64,000 nucleotides of DNA from an uncultured Sinobacteraceae bacterium (GTDB lineage: Bacteria; Pseudomonadota; Gammaproteobacteria; Nevskiales; Nevskiaceae). Below, piece after piece: positions 48,108-57,796 of the stretch (the first letter of the stretch is position 1; every line of letters begins with the position of its first letter). Under the pieces are notes generated by a model. That model was given only the letters and a program-made list of their open reading frames with translations. It was not told where the DNA came from and did no database searches. The position numbers were made by a program, and so were the translations under genes. The stretch spans positions 136,742-200,741 of the forward strand of contig CAIJRD010000001.1 in assembly GCA_903822975.1 (NCBI GenBank). The letters are read 5' to 3'.

Positions 48108-49225
48108 TGTTGTCGAATCTGAGGCGCACGAATCAGCGGAAGAGCCTGCGCAATCGCGTGCGGACGAGCGTGCTGGTCGGCGCCGCGTGCCTGCTGCCAC
48201 TGCTGGCGCAGGCGCAAGCCACGCCTGACCCAGCCGTGGTGGCCATGGCCAACGACGCCGCGCAACCGCGCGCGGCGATCGTGGCGATGCATGCGGCCGA
48301 GGTCAATTTGCTGGCGATTGCCGATACCGGCAAACGCCTGATCGCGGTGGGCCAGCACGGCAGCATTGTCGTCGCCGATTCGGCGGGTCAGTGGCATCAG
48401 GTGCCGAGCCCGGTCGACATCATGCTCACGCGCGTGCGCTTCAGCGACGCGCAGCACGGCTGGATTGTCGGCTATGACGGCGCGATCCTGGCGACCAACG
48501 ACGGCGGCGATCACTGGGCCTTGCAGCATTACAGCGGCGACGGTCAGCCGCTGTACGACCTGCTGTTCCTCGATCCCCAGCACGGCATTGCGATCGGCGC
48601 CAACGGCAGCTACCTCGAAACCAGCGATGGCGGCGCACATTGGACATCACGCAGCTTCCCGATCACCGAGCTGAGTCTGCACCTCAATGCCTTGACCAAG
48701 CTCGCCGACGGCACGCTGGTGCTGGCAGGCGAAAAAGGCCTGATGGCGTACTCGCGCGATCAAGGCGCGCAGTGGCAAATGCTGCGCTCACCGTATACGG
48801 GTTCGTTCTACGGCGCATTGCCGGTCGGCGAGCACGGCGTATTGCTGTACGGCATGCGTGGGCATATCTACGTCAGCGACAACTTGGTTGCGGCGGCCAC
48901 GCAGGATCCGGCCAGCTGGCAGGAACTCAACCGCAGCATCGTTACCGATCCCAAGCAGTTGGCGGCGATGGGCTGGCGCTCGGTGCAGGCGCCGACTACC
49001 AACAGTCTGTTCGGTGCCACGCGCTTGCCGGACCAGCGACTCTTGCTGGTGGGCATCAACGGCATCGCGGTGCTGACCGATCCGTCGCTCACCTCGGCTA
49101 CCCGCATTGACCTGTCCGCCCGCGAAACGCTGGCCGACGTGACTTATCGCAACGCCAAAGTCGTCGCAGTCGGGCGCCGCGGTGCCCAGTCGCTCGGCGC
49201 CCTCGACGAGAAATCCGTCCCATGA
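48107..49225 (+). CDS. YCF48/BNR-repeat exported protein
   Basis: The 372-residue product has a signal peptide (SVLVGAACLLPLLAQAQA) and beta-propeller repeats: 'GKRLIAVGQHGSIVVADSAGQWHQV', 'HGWIVGYDGAILATNDGGDHWALQ', 'HGIAIGANGSYLETSDGGAHWTSR' and later units. This resembles the YCF48/HCF136 'photosystem stability factor' family in non-photosynthetic bacteria, where the gene accompanies RND transporters and DUF1302/DUF1329 genes. It is coupled to both neighbours by overlapping start and stop codons, so all three proteins are probably made together and act in the periplasm. Confidence 0.88.
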   Translation: MLSNLRRTNQRKSLRNRVRTSVLVGAACLLPLLAQAQATPDPAVVAMANDAAQPRAAIVAMHAAEVNLLAIADTGKRLIAVGQHGSIVVADSAGQWHQVPSPVDIMLTRVRFSDAQHGWIVGYDGAILATNDGGDHWALQHYSGDGQPLYDLLFLDPQHGIAIGANGSYLETSDGGAHWTSRSFPITELSLHLNALTKLADGTLVLAGEKGLMAYSRDQGAQWQMLRSPYTGSFYGALPVGEHGVLLYGMRGHIYVSDNLVAAATQDPASWQELNRSIVTDPKQLAAMGWRSVQAPTTNSLFGATRLPDQRLLLVGINGIAVLTDPSLTSATRIDLSARETLADVTYRNAKVVAVGRRGAQSLGALDEKSVP

Positions 49226-51780
49226 GCTTTACCCAACGCGTTCTGAAGATTGTCGAACCGCCGATCTTCCACTTCCGCAAAGTCACGCTGACCTTGCTGT
49301 CTCTGCTGACGCTGTTCCTCGCCTGGCAGGCCGCCCAGCTGCAGCCCAGCGCAGGCTGGTTGAAGATGGTGCCGCGCGAACATCCGTACATGCAGACGTT
49401 CATGCAGTACTACAAGGATTTCGGCGGCGCCAACACGGTACTGATCGCGCTGAAGAACAAGCATGGCGATATCTACAACCCGGCGTTCATGCAGGCGCTC
49501 GACAGCGTCACCAACGAAGTGTTCTTCGTGCCGGGTATCGATCGCGCTCGCGTGACCTCCATCTTTACGCCGAACGTCTATTACATCGACGTCAACGAAG
49601 AAGGACTGGCGGGCGGCAACGTGATCCCGACGGATTACAAGCCGACGCCGGAGATGATGCCGATCATTCGCGCCAATGTCGGCCGTGCAGACGTCGTCGG
49701 CAAGCTGGTGTCGAGCGATCAAACCGCCGCGCTGATCGTCGCCGAGTTGCTGGAAGACCAGTCGAATACCGACGCGTCCGCGCCGGTGCTGACAATGCGC
49801 GAAAAACTCGAGCTGTTGCGCCAGACCTGGGTCGACCAGTTCATTGGCGAGGGTTCGAAAGCGCCTTTGTCCGATCGAATCGACAACTTCCGTCGCGTCG
49901 CAATCGCGCAGTTCCTGCATGGCAGTGGCGGTGCCGAGGCCAAAGAACTGAACTACGGTGCGGTCGGCGACAAGCTCGAACAGATCCGTCGCAAGTACGA
50001 AACGGCAGACATCAGCATCGGCATTGTCGGATTCGCCGTCGCCGTGCATGAGATGACCAACGCGACACTGGAGGTCGGCGGCTTCTTCCTGTTGAGTCTG
50101 CTGTTGACCGGCGTGCTGTTGTGGATGTACCTCGGCTCGCTGCGTCTGGCGATGCTGCCGATGATCTGCTCGCTGGTCGCCTGCACCTGGGAAATGGGCC
50201 TGCTGCACTGGCTTGGCTTCGGACTCGATCCCTTCGCGATTCTGGTGCCGTTTCTGGTGCTGGCCGTCTCGGTCAGCCACGGCGTGCAGTACGTCAACTA
50301 CTGGGCCGGCGAAGTCTGCAAGGAAGGCGCCGATAGCTATCACGCCTCGCTGGCGACGTTCCGTCGCCTGGCGATCGCCGGCACCATGGCGATCATGACC
50401 GACGTCGTCGGCTTCGGCACGATCTATCTGATCAACATCCAGATGATCCGCGAAATGTCGATCAACGCCGCGCTCGGTATGGCGGCGATCATCATCACCA
50501 ACAAGGTGCTGATGCCGGAACTGCTGTCGTATCTCTCGCTCGGCGATCTCGCCAAGTTCCGTCAACGCCAGGCGCAACGCGAACGCTTCGGCGACGGGCT
50601 GTGGCGCTTCCTCGCAAAGGCCACACGTCGCGGCCCCGCCATCGGCATCCTGATCGTCTGCGCAGGGCTTCTGGCCGGCTCGCTGTATCTGTATCCGAAA
50701 CTGCAGATCGGCGAAACGCAGAATGGCGTGCCGGAGCTGCGGCCGGAGTCGCGCTTCAACCAGGATGCCGCGGTGATCTCGGCCAACTTCTCGATGAGCG
50801 TGGATCAATTCAAGATCATCGCCGAAACGCAGCCGGACGCCTGCATCGACTACGGCATCATGTCCGAGATCGATCGCTTCAGCTGGTACATGCGCAACCA
50901 GCCCGGCGTGCGCGATACCTTGTCGCTACTCGATCTCGGCAAGCTCGCGTACTCCGGTCTCAACGAAGGCCGCATGAATGCCGAGGTCATGCCGCGCAGT
51001 CCTTCCTCGCTGGCACAGGCCACCGCTCTGGTGCCAACGGTCACCGGCTTGCTCAACGACGATTGCAGCGCGTTACCGGTGTGGATCTTCACCGTTGACC
51101 ACAAGGCAAAAACGCTCGAGAAGCTGGTCGACGCGGTGAAGTACTACCAGGCGAGCTTGAACAAGGATTCGCGCATCAAGTTCCGCCTGGCATCCGGCAA
51201 TGTCGGCGTGATTGCGGCGACCGATGAAGTGGTGAAGGACAAAGAGTTCGTCATCGTCGGCTGGGTCTACGCAGTGATCATGCTGATCGTGTTCTTGTGC
51301 TTCCGCACGCTGTCCGGCGTGATCTGCGTGCTGCTGCCCTTGTCGTTGGTCTCGATGATGAGCTACGGCCTGATGGTGCTGCTCAACATCGGCGAGAAGG
51401 TCACGACCTTGCCGGTGATCGCACTCGCAACCGGCATCGGCGTCGATTACGGGATCTACATCTACAGCCTGTTGGCCGAGGGTCTGCGCAATGGCCTGCC
51501 GTTGGAGCAGGCGTATTACGAAACCCTGCGGCGCACCGGCAAGGCCGTGGTGTTCACCGGCTTTGCACTGGGCGTCAGCGTGATCACCTGGCTGTTTTCG
51601 AAGCTGCAGTTTCAGGCCGACATGGGCGTGCTGCTGACCTTCAGCTTCACCGCCAACATGCTGGTGGCGATCATCGTGCTGCCTGCACTCGCCTCCTTCT
51701 TTGCCGGCGAGGAACTCAAGCATGCCGATGAAGACATGACCGCCGGCGCGGCCTCCGCACTGAAAGAGAAGCGCGCCTAG
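49222..51780 (+). CDS. RND/MMPL-type transporter
   Basis: The 852-residue inner-membrane protein has a helix near the N-terminus, a large periplasmic loop, a five-to-six helix bundle ('FFLLSLLLTGVLLWMYLGSLRLAMLPMICSLVACTWEMGLL', 'VLAVSVSHGVQYVNYW'), and a second similar half ending 'FTFSFTANMLVAIIVLPALASFFAGEEL'-like sequence. This is the two-fold RND layout of COG1033 transporters, which move lipids or hydrophobic compounds using the proton gradient. It starts with ATGA overlap to the preceding gene. No membrane-fusion protein or TolC is encoded nearby. Confidence 0.9.
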   Translation: MSFTQRVLKIVEPPIFHFRKVTLTLLSLLTLFLAWQAAQLQPSAGWLKMVPREHPYMQTFMQYYKDFGGANTVLIALKNKHGDIYNPAFMQALDSVTNEVFFVPGIDRARVTSIFTPNVYYIDVNEEGLAGGNVIPTDYKPTPEMMPIIRANVGRADVVGKLVSSDQTAALIVAELLEDQSNTDASAPVLTMREKLELLRQTWVDQFIGEGSKAPLSDRIDNFRRVAIAQFLHGSGGAEAKELNYGAVGDKLEQIRRKYETADISIGIVGFAVAVHEMTNATLEVGGFFLLSLLLTGVLLWMYLGSLRLAMLPMICSLVACTWEMGLLHWLGFGLDPFAILVPFLVLAVSVSHGVQYVNYWAGEVCKEGADSYHASLATFRRLAIAGTMAIMTDVVGFGTIYLINIQMIREMSINAALGMAAIIITNKVLMPELLSYLSLGDLAKFRQRQAQRERFGDGLWRFLAKATRRGPAIGILIVCAGLLAGSLYLYPKLQIGETQNGVPELRPESRFNQDAAVISANFSMSVDQFKIIAETQPDACIDYGIMSEIDRFSWYMRNQPGVRDTLSLLDLGKLAYSGLNEGRMNAEVMPRSPSSLAQATALVPTVTGLLNDDCSALPVWIFTVDHKAKTLEKLVDAVKYYQASLNKDSRIKFRLASGNVGVIAATDEVVKDKEFVIVGWVYAVIMLIVFLCFRTLSGVICVLLPLSLVSMMSYGLMVLLNIGEKVTTLPVIALATGIGVDYGIYIYSLLAEGLRNGLPLEQAYYETLRRTGKAVVFTGFALGVSVITWLFSKLQFQADMGVLLTFSFTANMLVAIIVLPALASFFAGEELKHADEDMTAGAASALKEKRA

Positions 51781-51795
51781 CCGGATCTCATCACG

Positions 51796-51825
51796 CCGCT
51801 GCGGTGCGAGCTGCAGCGGATTTTT
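51796..51825 (+). terminator. Intrinsic terminator after the RND gene
   Basis: CCGCTGC and GCAGCGG form a seven-base stem with a ten-base loop, followed by ATTTTT, sixteen bases past the transporter stop. It should end or weaken the three-gene transcript, so the DUF1302 genes downstream need read-through or their own promoter. Confidence 0.75.
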
Positions 51826-51969
51826 GAAACAAAGGCGTCCACAAATGAGGCGCCGAAAAATGCTCAGCAGCGTTACGCGTAGAGCAATGAACAGCGCACG
51901 GACTTTCCGGCGCTGAATGAACGGTCCGGGGTTCACATCAAAAACTGAACCGTCGGGGGAGAGCATGTG

Positions 51970-54171
51970 ATGAATCTGATCAAAAGCTGCGCCGGCGCCG
52001 CCGGAATCTTGTGGTCGCTGTACGCCAGCGCCGCTACGTATGATCTGGTCGACGGCATCACCATGTCGACACAGATGCGCAGTTCGATTGGTGCGGAATG
52101 GCGAACCGACCCTATCGACAACCAGCTGCTGGGCAAGCTCAACGTGCCGGGTCAGCAGAACCTGTGTCCGGATGGTTGCCTGTCGTTTACCGGCGACCCC
52201 GCACCGAACGAGCGACTGGTGAAGGCCAAGGGCGCCTTCCTGGGCTCGAACCGCGACAACGGCAACATGAACTACCAGCAATGGGACGTGGTTGCCGCAG
52301 ACGCGAAGATCAGCGCCGACGTTGGCCTGGCCTGGGAAAACTACACGTTCAAGGTCGGCGCCTACGGCTTTCTCGATCCGATCAACCGCAGCTTTGACGA
52401 AACGCATAACGACACGCACTACCAGCCGCGCCACACCGCGCGACCTCAGAGCGCAGCCAATCAGCTGGGGCGCGACTGGAATCTGAAGGAGGCCTACGTC
52501 AGCGGATCGTTCCAAGCGCTCGACCGGCCAATCAACCTGACGGTGGGCTATCAGCACATTCGTTGGGGCGAGGCGAACTTCGTCGCACTCAACAGCATCA
52601 GCGAAATCAATCCGCCGAATCAGCGCGCGCTGTATCAGCCCGGCACCACCTTCGACGAAGTGTTCCGACCGGTGCCTGGCGCGCTGCTCAACTTCCAGCT
52701 CGTCGACAATCTTTCGGTTGACCTGTTCTACCAGTTCGCCTGGGTGCCGGCGAGCACCTCGCCGGACGGCAGCCTGTTCAACCTGCTCGACATCGCCGAC
52801 GGCAACTACGCCAATCTTTCGCTCGGCCAGTTCTCCGAAGATCCCAACAAGCAGTCGCGGCTGCCCGGACTCGGCGCGCTGTTCTCGACGACATCGCTAT
52901 CAGCGTCCGTGCCGCCGGCGAACTTCGGCTATCCGAAGAACAGCGGGCAAGGGGGCATACGCCTCAGCTACTTCAGCGAAGCGCTCAACAGCACGGATTT
53001 TGGCTTTTACTTCCTCAACTATCACAGCCGTCTGCCCTACGTCAGCGGCATAGCCGGCGACGAATCCTGCGCGCGCAACTCGAACAATTTCATTGAAGTC
53101 CTGATCGACTGCCGTGGCTTCAAAACCTTCAACCCGGCGACGGGCCTCGATCCTCTGCCGGTGGACACTGCCAAGGTGTTTCTCGACTACCCCGAGAATA
53201 TCCAGATGTACGGGATGAGCTTCAATACGACCTTCGGCAAGTGGTCGCTGTCGGGTGAGTACTCGATTCGGCCGCGCATGCCGCTGCAGGTCTCCGCCGT
53301 CGATACCTTCTTCGCAACTTTTCAGCCTTCGTTTCCGAAGAAGGATATTCCGCTCGGCCTCGACGCCGACTTCCTCGGCAGTATTACCAGCGACCTGCCG
53401 GGTCTGATTCGCGATTTTTCGACTGCGCAGCAAGGGCAGATCCGCGATTCGGTCTCTACCCTGCTGCGCGTGCTGCCCACGATCGCAGGCCCGCTGCTGC
53501 AAGGCCAGGAGCTGGTGCTTCCGAGTGGACGCACGGCGGTGCCGGACTATCTCGAGGGCTATTCGCATTTCCAGACGCAGCCGCATCAGACCGTGCACGG
53601 CTACGTGCGCCTGCCGGTCGATCAAGTCGATCTGGTCGTGCTGCGCGTCTTCGGCAAAAGCGAAAATCCATTCGGCGCGGACCAGCTCGCGGTGATCACG
53701 GAGTGGGGTTTCACACACATCTGGGGCATGCCGCCGCGCAGCAAACTGCAGCTGGAAGGCGGCGACAGCAACGACTCGCACGCCAGCCCTGGCGAAGACG
53801 GCACCGGCAGCGGCGGCGTATCGCCGGACAAACATCAAGGACTGCGCTTCAACCCGACGCAGCAGACGCACGGCTTCGCTTCTGCGTTCTCGACCGGCTA
53901 TCGAATTGCCGCCCGCTTCGAATACGACAGCTTGATTCCGGGAATCATCGTCAAACCCTTCCTGACTTTTTCGCACGACGTGTCGGGCGTCGCACCGCAG
54001 CCAATCCAGAATTTTCAGATGGGCACGATCGAATATTCGATCAACGGCGAGTTTGCTTATGGCGAACATTGGGCCACCGATCTGTTCTATCACGGCTGGA
54101 CCGGCGGCCGTACGCTCGATACACATCGGGACGCAGACTTCATCGGCTTCAATCTTTCCTACACGATCTGA
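51970..54171 (+). CDS. DUF1302 family outer-membrane protein, copy 1
   Basis: The 733-residue protein has a signal peptide (MNLIKSCAGAAGILWSLYASA|AT) and the DUF1302 pattern: 'LLGKLNVPGQQNLCPDGCLSFTGDPAPNERLVKAKGAF', many aromatic-ended beta strands and a C-terminal 'ADFIGFNLSYTI' ending fit for barrel assembly. A long Gly/Ser/Asp loop ('GGDSNDSHASPGEDGTGSGGVSP') lies near residue 600. DUF1302 proteins are predicted barrels that accompany DUF1329 and RND genes. Start at ATG behind GGGGGAGA. Confidence 0.87.
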   Translation: MNLIKSCAGAAGILWSLYASAATYDLVDGITMSTQMRSSIGAEWRTDPIDNQLLGKLNVPGQQNLCPDGCLSFTGDPAPNERLVKAKGAFLGSNRDNGNMNYQQWDVVAADAKISADVGLAWENYTFKVGAYGFLDPINRSFDETHNDTHYQPRHTARPQSAANQLGRDWNLKEAYVSGSFQALDRPINLTVGYQHIRWGEANFVALNSISEINPPNQRALYQPGTTFDEVFRPVPGALLNFQLVDNLSVDLFYQFAWVPASTSPDGSLFNLLDIADGNYANLSLGQFSEDPNKQSRLPGLGALFSTTSLSASVPPANFGYPKNSGQGGIRLSYFSEALNSTDFGFYFLNYHSRLPYVSGIAGDESCARNSNNFIEVLIDCRGFKTFNPATGLDPLPVDTAKVFLDYPENIQMYGMSFNTTFGKWSLSGEYSIRPRMPLQVSAVDTFFATFQPSFPKKDIPLGLDADFLGSITSDLPGLIRDFSTAQQGQIRDSVSTLLRVLPTIAGPLLQGQELVLPSGRTAVPDYLEGYSHFQTQPHQTVHGYVRLPVDQVDLVVLRVFGKSENPFGADQLAVITEWGFTHIWGMPPRSKLQLEGGDSNDSHASPGEDGTGSGGVSPDKHQGLRFNPTQQTHGFASAFSTGYRIAARFEYDSLIPGIIVKPFLTFSHDVSGVAPQPIQNFQMGTIEYSINGEFAYGEHWATDLFYHGWTGGRTLDTHRDADFIGFNLSYTI

Positions 54172-54236
54172 GGATCGAATTAGGCGGACGTTCCGCAATC
54201 GGCGACGCGAATCGCCTAGCATCACTACAAGCATGA

Positions 54237-54257
54237 GCGCCTCCATTGCAGAGGCGC
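54237..54257 (+). other. Hairpins between the two DUF1302 copies
   Basis: GCGCCTC and GAGGCGC flank a seven-base loop. A smaller GCGGA-CGT-TCCGC hairpin precedes it near 54184. Both lie after copy 1 and lack a U-run, so they may stabilise the transcript end or reduce read-through into copy 2. Confidence 0.4.
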
Positions 54258-54363
54258 GCGCAGGCCCAGGAAAAAGAAAAGCGTAGCCAGGCGTTCGCCT
54301 GAGCTACCGGCATACGGTCGCGCTACCAGTCCGCGCGCCGTTCAATCTTGGGGGCAGACTGCA

Positions 54364-56565
54364 ATGAACGTGATCAGGCAATGTTTTCCGTGCGTGGCGA
54401 TTCTGTGGCCGCTCGTCGCCAGCGCGGGGAGTTACGAGGTGCTGGATGGCGTGACCTTGTCGACGCAAGTGCGTACGTCCATCGGCGCCGAATGGCGCAC
54501 GGATGCGCCCGATACGCGCTTGCTGGGCAAGCTGAACGTTCCGGGCCAACAGAATTTGTGTCCCGATGCCTGCCTGTCGTTCACCGGCGACCCGGCGCCT
54601 AACCAGCGACTGGTCAAGGCCAAGGGTGCGTTCTATGGCTCGAACCGCGACAACGGCAACATGAACTACCAGCAATGGGATGTCGTCGCGGCCGACGCAA
54701 AGGTTAGCGCGGATATCGGCCTCGCTTGGCAAAAATATACGTTCAAAGTGGGCGCCTACGGCTTCCTCGATCCGATCAATCGGTCGTTCGAAGAAACGCA
54801 TAACGACACACATTTCCAGCCTCGGCACACGCCGCGTCCGCAGGGCGTCGCCAACGAACTCGGTCGCGATTGGAACCTGAAAGAAGCCTATGTCGGCGGC
54901 GCGTTTGAGGTGCTCGATCGACCGGTCAACGTCACGCTCGGCTATCAGCACGTGCGTTGGGGCGAAGCCAATTTCGTTGCGCTGAACAGTCTCAGCGAAA
55001 TCAATCCGCCGAATCAGCGATCGCTGTATCAGCCCGGCACGACATTCGACGAAGTGTTTCGCCCGGTGCCGGGTGTGCTACTGAACTTCCAGCCGATCGA
55101 TAACATCGGCGTTGACCTGTTTTATCAATTCGCCTGGGTGCCGGTGAGCGCTTCGCCGGACGGTAGCTTGTTCAACCTGCTCGACATTGCCGATGGTAAC
55201 TACGTCAACCTTTCGCTCGGCGGCTTCTCGGAAGACCCGAACAAGCAATCACGATTGCCGAGCCTCGGCGCGCTGTTCTCAACGACCTCGCTGAGCGCAT
55301 CGGTGATGCCGGCGAACTACGGCTACCCAAAAAATAGCGGACAGGGCGGCGCGCGCATCAGCTATTTCAGTGAAGCGCTCAACAGCACCGATTTCGGCTT
55401 CTACTTCCTGAACTATCACAGTCGTCTGCCGTATGTCAGTTTTATCGCGGCCGACCAATCCTGCGCACGCAATTCGACCAATTTTCTCGAAGTACTGGTG
55501 GACTGTCGTGGCTTCAAAACCTTCAACCCCGCAACGGGTGGCGAGCCCTTGCCGCTCGATACGGCCAAGGTATTTCTCGACTATCCCGAGAACATCCAGA
55601 TGTACGGCATGAGCTTCAATACCAGCTTCGGCAAGTGGTCGGTGTCGGGTGAATACTCGATCCGTCCGCGCATGCCGCTGATCGTGGCGACCGCCGATGT
55701 CGGCTATGCGGCCTACCAACCCGCACTGCCGAAGCAGGATATTCCACTCGGCTTGGATGCCGACTTCCTCGGCAGCATCGCGCGCAATCTGCCGGCTACC
55801 ATCGCCGACTACGCCACTGCCGATCGTGTCGCGATTCAGAATTCCGTTTCAACGCTTCTGCGCGTACTACCCAGCATTGTGAGTCCACTTCTGCAAGGCC
55901 AGGAAATGGTACTTCCGGGCTCCCGCTCGGTCGCGCCGGACTATCTCGAAGGCTACGCACACTTCCAGACCCAGCCGAACCAGATTGTGCACGGCTACGT
56001 ACGCTTACCGGTGGATCAGGTCGATCTGGTCGTGCTGCGCGTGTTCGGCGCAAGCGAAAACCCGTTCGGTGCGGACCAGATGGCGCTGATTACCGAATGG
56101 GGGTTTACGCATATCTGGGGCATGCCCCCGCGCAGCAAGCTGCAGCTGGAAGGCGGCGACAGCAACGACACGCACGCCAGCCCCGGCGAAGATGGCACGG
56201 GCAGCGGCGGTGTGTCGCCCAGTGGCGGAACTGGTTTGAGATTCAATCCGACCCAGCAAAAACATGGCTTCGCGTCGGCGTTCTCAACCGGTTATCGTCT
56301 CGCCGCGCGCCTCGAATACGATGCGCTGATTCCCGGGATTATCGTCAAACCGTTCCTGACCTTTGCGCACGATGTCTCCGGCATCGCGCCGCAGCCGATC
56401 CAGAATTTCCAGATGGGCACCATCGAGTACTCGATCAATACCGAATTTGAATACGGCACGCACTGGGCGACCAATCTGTTCTATCACGGCTGGACCGGCG
56501 GTCGCACACTCGACACGCATCGCGACAACGACTTCCTCGGCTTCAACATCTCGTACACGATGTAG
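54364..56565 (+). CDS. DUF1302 family outer-membrane protein, copy 2
   Basis: This paralogue has exactly 733 residues, as does copy 1, and aligns with it without visible gaps. Long stretches are identical, such as 'TEWGFTHIWGMPPRSKLQLEGGDSN'; the signal peptide and residues about 455-500 differ most. The C-terminus 'DFLGFNISYTM' again fits a barrel end. It has its own ribosome binding site (GGGGGCAG). The duplication looks old enough for divergence of surface-exposed loops while the barrel stays constant. Confidence 0.87.
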   Translation: MNVIRQCFPCVAILWPLVASAGSYEVLDGVTLSTQVRTSIGAEWRTDAPDTRLLGKLNVPGQQNLCPDACLSFTGDPAPNQRLVKAKGAFYGSNRDNGNMNYQQWDVVAADAKVSADIGLAWQKYTFKVGAYGFLDPINRSFEETHNDTHFQPRHTPRPQGVANELGRDWNLKEAYVGGAFEVLDRPVNVTLGYQHVRWGEANFVALNSLSEINPPNQRSLYQPGTTFDEVFRPVPGVLLNFQPIDNIGVDLFYQFAWVPVSASPDGSLFNLLDIADGNYVNLSLGGFSEDPNKQSRLPSLGALFSTTSLSASVMPANYGYPKNSGQGGARISYFSEALNSTDFGFYFLNYHSRLPYVSFIAADQSCARNSTNFLEVLVDCRGFKTFNPATGGEPLPLDTAKVFLDYPENIQMYGMSFNTSFGKWSVSGEYSIRPRMPLIVATADVGYAAYQPALPKQDIPLGLDADFLGSIARNLPATIADYATADRVAIQNSVSTLLRVLPSIVSPLLQGQEMVLPGSRSVAPDYLEGYAHFQTQPNQIVHGYVRLPVDQVDLVVLRVFGASENPFGADQMALITEWGFTHIWGMPPRSKLQLEGGDSNDTHASPGEDGTGSGGVSPSGGTGLRFNPTQQKHGFASAFSTGYRLAARLEYDALIPGIIVKPFLTFAHDVSGIAPQPIQNFQMGTIEYSINTEFEYGTHWATNLFYHGWTGGRTLDTHRDNDFLGFNISYTM

Positions 56566-56606
56566 CTGCGCATCACCCGATGCGCTCCGCAGTCACGGCA
56601 GTCGAC

Positions 56607-57665
56607 TCAAGGCTTAGCCGGCGGCGCCGTGGCGGCAAGGAACGACCAGTCGAGATGCACCTCAAGCACGCCGTTGAATTCGCCGAGGACCGTGCTGTCG
56701 CCATCCAGCGGTGCGGTGATGTGCAACTGGGTTGCGGTGCTGCCGCTGACGGATTTGGCTTGCCGCAGCGTCTGCGTCACCCAGCTGATGACCTCGGCCG
56801 GCACCGGCATATCGGTCTCGCTGGATTCGGTGCGGCCACTCAAGCTCTTTACGGTGGTGCCGTGCGCTTCCGGCAGATAAGTGTTCTCGACGAACAGCGC
56901 GCCGGTTTTCGCGTCGATGGTAATCGTGTAGCGCCGACACAGCGACGCCTGTTCCGTCGCGCTCCCCGTACTGTCCGCACTGCGGTCCAGCACGAACGGC
57001 TGCAATTGCTTGCGATCGCGCTCGTACGCACGCCTGCCGGCGATGTGCGTGTGGTTGACCAGATGCATGCGGTTCGAACAGCCGCCGTAGCCGAAGAAAT
57101 AGTAATAGCCGCTGCCATCGGCGTTGACCGGCGGCTGCAGGAATTCCTCCAGCGTCTGCACGCTGTTGTTTTGCAGTGCGCTCAGCGCTGCATAGCGTTC
57201 GGCCACCGCCCAATCGCAGTCGCTTTCTTCGCGGCAGGGCGTGCCGGCTTGCTGCACGCGGTCGGTGAACGCTTTCAAGTCCACCGGCGTTGTCGGCAGC
57301 TTGCCGCCGTTCTCCTGCTTCAGGCGCAACAGGCCCTGACGCGTCAGGTAGTCCTGCTTGACCTCGAGCCGATGGGTCACGTCCGGGTCGAGCAGATTGT
57401 CCGCGTAGCGGATGCCATCGGAGCGCAGCGAGGTACTCAGCGTGTAATCCTGAGTGGTCGTCGCCTGTGAGGATTGCAGGACGTTACGCCAGTTCTGCGT
57501 GCCGGCAATCGTGATTTTCAGATTGAGCGTGCGTTCGAGCGATGCCGCTTGCGCGAGGCCGCCGACGAGCAGCAACGCAAACGGTAGCAGCCTGCGCAAA
57601 CGATGCAGCACGCGGCTGTTCGATCGCTCGCGCGAAGACTCACATCGTCTGACTGCAGAATCCAT
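56607..57665 (-). CDS. Exported protein of unknown function
   Basis: The 352-residue product has an Arg-rich start and a signal peptide (LLPFALLLVGGLAQA|AS), then 'LERTLNLKITIAGTQNWRNVLQSSQATTTQDYTLSTSLRSDG'-like sequence (shown in part), two Cys pairs, and a C-terminal 'GVLEVHLDWSFLAAT'. I recognise no family. The frame stays open upstream to 57944, but that portion overlaps the next gene and has no signal-like content, so the start at 57665 is preferred. It is convergent with the second DUF1302 gene. Confidence 0.6.
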   Translation of the reverse strand: MDSAVRRCESSRERSNSRVLHRLRRLLPFALLLVGGLAQAASLERTLNLKITIAGTQNWRNVLQSSQATTTQDYTLSTSLRSDGIRYADNLLDPDVTHRLEVKQDYLTRQGLLRLKQENGGKLPTTPVDLKAFTDRVQQAGTPCREESDCDWAVAERYAALSALQNNSVQTLEEFLQPPVNADGSGYYYFFGYGGCSNRMHLVNHTHIAGRRAYERDRKQLQPFVLDRSADSTGSATEQASLCRRYTITIDAKTGALFVENTYLPEAHGTTVKSLSGRTESSETDMPVPAEVISWVTQTLRQAKSVSGSTATQLHITAPLDGDSTVLGEFNGVLEVHLDWSFLAATAPPAKP

Positions 57666-57796
57666 GAACCTCTGCGGCGTCGCGGCGAGCGAGCTGCGCA
57701 GATTCGTTGAACGCCAGCGCGATCGTGCGGTTCGGAGCGGCGCCAGTGTGCTGGCCGTGGCCGAGTGCGCGAATGTCGTCTGCAGCTGTTCTCTGC

